The notes beneath the pieces were generated by a model, which was given only the letters and a program-made list of their open reading frames with translations, did not search any database and was not told the DNA's origin. 64,000 nucleotides of DNA from Streptococcus parasanguinis (lineage in GTDB: Bacteria; Bacillota; Bacilli; Lactobacillales; Streptococcaceae): contig CAJJKY010000003.1 of NCBI GenBank assembly GCA_905188195.1, positions 90,756 to 154,755 on the forward strand, read 5' to 3'. This document shows positions 61,405-64,000 of the stretch, in pieces; position 1 is the stretch's first letter, and each line of letters opens with the position of its first letter. A program made the position numbers and the translations under genes.

Positions 61405-61626
61405 CTCTTTCCTCCTAATATCTTGTCATTTAGATACTTTCAATGCCAAGTTTCATTGGTCATTATGTGACTATTAAAAGGTTTCCCAGAGCTATAAAGT
61501 CAAGTAGTGAACAGAATACCATTATCACTCTTTCTTCTCAATGAAATAAGAAAATCCGCTTACTACAGCTGTTTAAAAAATATTTCTTCTTTCCATATCA
61601 GTCTCACTTTCTACTATTATATTTTT

Positions 61627-61655
61627 ATTATAAGGCGCAAAGAAAGCGCTGTCAA
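61627..61655 (-). promoter_or_regulatory. Perfect consensus promoter with cre-like overlap
   Basis: On the minus strand TTGACA (61655-61650), a 17-bp spacer and TATAAT (61632-61627). The spacer and -35 overlap AAGAAAGCGCTGTCA (plus strand, 61642-61656 region), which differs at one position from the cre consensus, suggesting CcpA repression. Confidence 0.8.
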
Positions 61656-61680
61656 TTATTTATATGCAAATTTTTATATA

Positions 61681-61706
61681 AAAAAGACCGGATGGCTCCG
61701 ATCTTT
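61681..61706 (-). terminator. Terminator after the VOC gene
   Basis: On the minus strand AAAGATCGGA-GCCA-TCCGGTCTTT (G-T pair included) is followed by T residues. It nearly duplicates the hairpin at 62134. Confidence 0.75.
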
Positions 61707-61772
61707 CAACAGTTCATATTCTCACATTCTGTTTTAAGAATAATTATGGTTAACGTCAAATGACTAAGCATC

Positions 61773-62120
61773 CTAGTTCATTCGATAAAAATCAATGACT
61801 AGACCAGCAGGTCCTTCAACTAACAGGGATTCTGTTCCCCAATCAGTTGCAGCTGGGCCATGTAATATTTCAGCGCCAAGCTCTTTCAACCGTTTGTAGT
61901 TCTGGTCTACATCCTCAACCTCAATGTGAAGAATGATTCCTGACTGAAAATTTTCCAATGGAATCAAATGATTTTGGGACAACATGAGACAGTGACTGCC
62001 AATCGTGAATTGAGCAAAACCATCATCAACATAGTCTGCCTTTATATCCAAGATATGCTCCAATTCAGCACAGACTTGGGGAACATCTGACACGATAATA
62101 TCTATTTGATTTAAATTCAT
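61773..62120 (-). CDS. VOC family (glyoxalase-like) protein
   Basis: A 115-residue protein of the vicinal-oxygen-chelate fold. Two beta-alpha-beta-beta-beta halves can be traced: MNLNQIDIIVSDV to SHCLMLSQ, and GIILHIEVEDVDQNYKRLKELGAEI to VIDFYRMN. Possible metal ligands are His and Glu in ILHIEVED. The family includes glyoxalases, dioxygenases and resistance proteins; the substrate is unknown. It lies between two near-identical terminators downstream of spxB. Confidence 0.8.
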   Translation of the reverse strand: MNLNQIDIIVSDVPQVCAELEHILDIKADYVDDGFAQFTIGSHCLMLSQNHLIPLENFQSGIILHIEVEDVDQNYKRLKELGAEILHGPAATDWGTESLLVEGPAGLVIDFYRMN

Positions 62121-62133
62121 TTACTATCTCCAT

Positions 62134-62163
62134 AAAAAGACCGGATGAATCCGATCTTTTTTC
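62134..62163 (-). terminator. Terminator after spxB
   Basis: On the minus strand AAAAAAGATCGGAT-TC-ATCCGGTCTTTTT forms a strong hairpin. It ends just before the SD site of the VOC gene. Confidence 0.8.
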
Positions 62164-62236
62164 TTAATAGGTTTTACTCTATGAAAATCAAAGCATAAAA
62201 TCTACAATGTTTACTTTTGATTTTCGACAAGAGGAA

Positions 62237-64000
62237 TTATTTAATTGCGCGTGATTGCAACCCTTCTTCTTCCAAGAAGAGGCGGAATGGTACAAGCTCT
62301 TCAGCTTCGTATTTTTCCTTGAAGGCTTTGATTGCTTCTTCTGAGTGTTGTTTTGGATCCAACTCAAGTACTTCTACTGGAAGTGGACGATGTGGAGTGA
62401 TGTGAGCATCGATAACAACAGTTTTACCTTCTTTGTTCAATTTAACAGCTTCTGCAACGACTGCATCGATGTCTTCGATACGGTCAACTGTAAATCCTAC
62501 AGCACCTTGCGCTTCAGCGATTTTCGCATAGTCAGCATTAGGGAAGTCACAACCAAACAAGTGTTTGTTTGTGTCTTCGTATTTGTCCTTGATGAAGGCA
62601 TATTTACCATTTGAGAAGACAACGTTGATAACTGGAAGGTCGTATTGAACGTTTGTGATAACGTCTGGGTAGCACATGTTGAATGCACCGTCACCCATGA
62701 TGTTCCATACTTGGCGATCTGGATTATCTTTCTTAGCAGCAATACCACCAGGAAGGGCGATACCCATTGTCGCAAAGAGTGGAGATGTACGCCACATGTT
62801 CTTAGGTGTCATGTGAAGGTGACGAGTAGATGTTTGAGTAGTGTCACCGACGTCGATTGAGTAGATAGCGTCTTGGTCAGCATGTTTGTTGATAGCATTG
62901 TATACTTGGTACAATTGCAATTCACCCTCAGTTTTACCTTCGAGTTTGTTCATGTAATCGCGCCAGTTTTGGTTGTTCTTCACGTTTGCACGCCACCATG
63001 GAGTAGACTCAACTGGGTTTACTTTGTCAAGGATCGCTTTAGCTGCTTGACCTGCATCACCAAGGATTGAAGCGTCAAGAGCGTGGCGTTTACCAAGTTT
63101 GTAAGGGTCAATATCAACTTGGATGAATTTTTCAGTGTTCTTGAATGCTTCGTAAACTTCAGCAAATGGGAAGTTTGAACCAAGGAAAAGAACTGTGTCT
63201 GCTTCAAAGACCACTTCGTTGGCTGGCTTCCAACCAACACGGTATGCAGAACCTGTCAAACCTTCGTAGTTCCATTCGAAGGCTTCGAAGTTTTTACCAG
63301 TTGTGATGATTGGTGCTTTGATTTTACGTGACAATTCCGTAATCACTTCACCAGCTTTCACACCACCGTAACCAGCGTAGATAACTGGACGTTCAGCATT
63401 GTTCAAGATTTCAACCGCTTTGTCGATTTCAACTTCGTTCAAAGCAGGAGCGATGAATGAACGCTCGTATGAACCTGAACCGTAGTATGAGTTTTCGTCG
63501 ATTTCTTGGAAACCAAAGTTTACTGGAATTTCAACGACAGCTGGACCTTTTTTAGAAACGGCAGCACGGCAAGCTTCGTCAATGACTTTTGGCAATTGCT
63601 CAGCGTAAGCTACACGTTTGTTGTAAACAGCGATACCATTGTACATTGGGTTTTGGTTGAGCTCTTGGAAGGCATCCATGTTGAGTTCGTTAACAGGACG
63701 TGATCCAAGGATCGCAAGGAATGGAGTGTTATCCATCGCTGCATCGTAGACACCGTTGATCAAGTGAGTTGCACCAGGTCCACCTGAACCAACTGCAACA
63801 CCGATAGAACCACCAAATTTAGCTTGCATAACCGCCGCAAGAGCACCAGTTTCTTCGTGGCGAACTTGCAAGAAACGGATATCTTTGTCTTCAGCCAAAG
63901 CGTCCATGAGTGAGCTAAGTGTTCCTGATGGGATACCGTAAATAGTATCTACGCCCCATGTTTTCAATACGTTGAGCATTGCTGCAGATGCAGTAATTTT
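62237..64000 (-). CDS. spxB: Pyruvate oxidase (5' end just beyond the right edge)
   Basis: At least 587 residues are encoded; the frame is still open at 64000, reading KITASAAMLNVLKTWG, and the streptococcal protein starts only a few residues earlier. The N-terminal TPP-binding domain has RHEETGALAAVMQA, the middle domain binds FAD, and the C-terminal TPP motif is IMGDGAFNMCYPDV. SpxB converts pyruvate, phosphate and O2 to acetyl phosphate, CO2 and H2O2, the main peroxide source of oral streptococci. Near-identity in recalled stretches with pneumococcal SpxB makes the call very secure. Confidence 0.96.
   Translation of the reverse strand, partial: KITASAAMLNVLKTWGVDTIYGIPSGTLSSLMDALAEDKDIRFLQVRHEETGALAAVMQAKFGGSIGVAVGSGGPGATHLINGVYDAAMDNTPFLAILGSRPVNELNMDAFQELNQNPMYNGIAVYNKRVAYAEQLPKVIDEACRAAVSKKGPAVVEIPVNFGFQEIDENSYYGSGSYERSFIAPALNEVEIDKAVEILNNAERPVIYAGYGGVKAGEVITELSRKIKAPIITTGKNFEAFEWNYEGLTGSAYRVGWKPANEVVFEADTVLFLGSNFPFAEVYEAFKNTEKFIQVDIDPYKLGKRHALDASILGDAGQAAKAILDKVNPVESTPWWRANVKNNQNWRDYMNKLEGKTEGELQLYQVYNAINKHADQDAIYSIDVGDTTQTSTRHLHMTPKNMWRTSPLFATMGIALPGGIAAKKDNPDRQVWNIMGDGAFNMCYPDVITNVQYDLPVINVVFSNGKYAFIKDKYEDTNKHLFGCDFPNADYAKIAEAQGAVGFTVDRIEDIDAVVAEAVKLNKEGKTVVIDAHITPHRPLPVEVLELDPKQHSEEAIKAFKEKYEAEELVPFRLFLEEEGLQSRAIK

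Larger units (their letters stand above)
61104..61772. other. Gene-poor region with a strong promoter and a small membrane peptide
   Basis: It contains a degenerate terminator-like hairpin (61176-61214), the 51-residue ORF, a long leader, a perfect consensus promoter read leftward, and the terminator of the VOC gene. No larger gene is supported. Confidence 0.6.

Noticed and set aside
61507..61737. 76-codon plus-strand open frame
   Set aside because: No SD site, A+T-driven composition, and it runs antisense through the perfect minus-strand promoter and leader.

Overview
The window looks like chromosome of an oral Streptococcus of the sanguinis/parasanguinis/mitis kind. The best markers are an almost complete pyruvate oxidase gene (spxB) at the right edge, a malolactic module (mleS, mleP, mleR), a czcD gene with a divergent TetR-family sczA-like regulator, two LPXTG cell-wall proteins, and strong SD motifs with extended -10 promoters. 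Species assignment is inference. No tRNA, rRNA or CRISPR array was seen.

Layout. 1-5.5 kb: 5' part of a GH31 glucosidase, a CPBP protease, the potassium system ktrB-ktrA, a nucleoside phosphorylase and a sugar O-acetyltransferase, all on the minus strand. 5.7-7.3 kb: DeoR regulator and HAD phosphatase. 7.3-11.7 kb: malolactic fermentation genes. 12-16.3 kb: VWA-domain LPXTG protein and a large SF2 helicase with a membrane segment. 16.4-21 kb: alcohol dehydrogenase, CzcD, SczA-like regulator, HXXEE protein, second AEC transporter. 21-24.7 kb: a recombination scar (gene tails, hsdS fragment) beside a G+C-richer ECF transporter operon that looks acquired. 24.8-30.3 kb: 1799-residue Cna-B repeat LPXTG adhesin. 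30.5-38.6 kb: acyltransferase, pabB-pabC fusion, hydrolase, a cloverleaf-folding candidate RNA, an ABC exporter facing a two-component system, and a hypothetical protein. 38.7-40.1 kb: 6-phospho-beta-glucosidase.

40.3-61.1 kb is a continuous carbohydrate region. A GPH-family symporter, GH2 enzyme, broken DUF1593 gene and esterase run leftward. A GH3 enzyme, GH78 alpha-L-rhamnosidase, beta-phosphoglucomutase and GH43 enzyme run rightward, with an AraC regulator between the two arms. Next come fucO, rhaD, rhaA, rhaB and a second AraC regulator. None of the glycosidases has a signal peptide. The simplest model is uptake of intact rhamnose-containing glycosides, trimming in the cytoplasm, and conversion of L-rhamnose to DHAP and lactaldehyde.

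Three observations stand out. (1) The GH3 enzyme carries the NagZ/Nag3-type Asp-x-His dyad known from retaining beta-glycoside phosphorylases and shares an operon-like run with a true beta-phosphoglucomutase, suggesting phosphorolytic beta-glucoside use through beta-glucose-1-phosphate. (2) A 22-23 bp sequence is repeated upstream of both arms in the same geometry (20 nt, -35, 17 bp, -10), which very likely marks the AraC regulator's operator. (3) A four-way-junction RNA candidate with its own terminator lies at about 34.2 kb. Further points are an ECF ATPase pair whose defects converge on one ATP site, and a perfect consensus promoter leading to an unlisted 51-residue membrane peptide at 61.2-61.7 kb.
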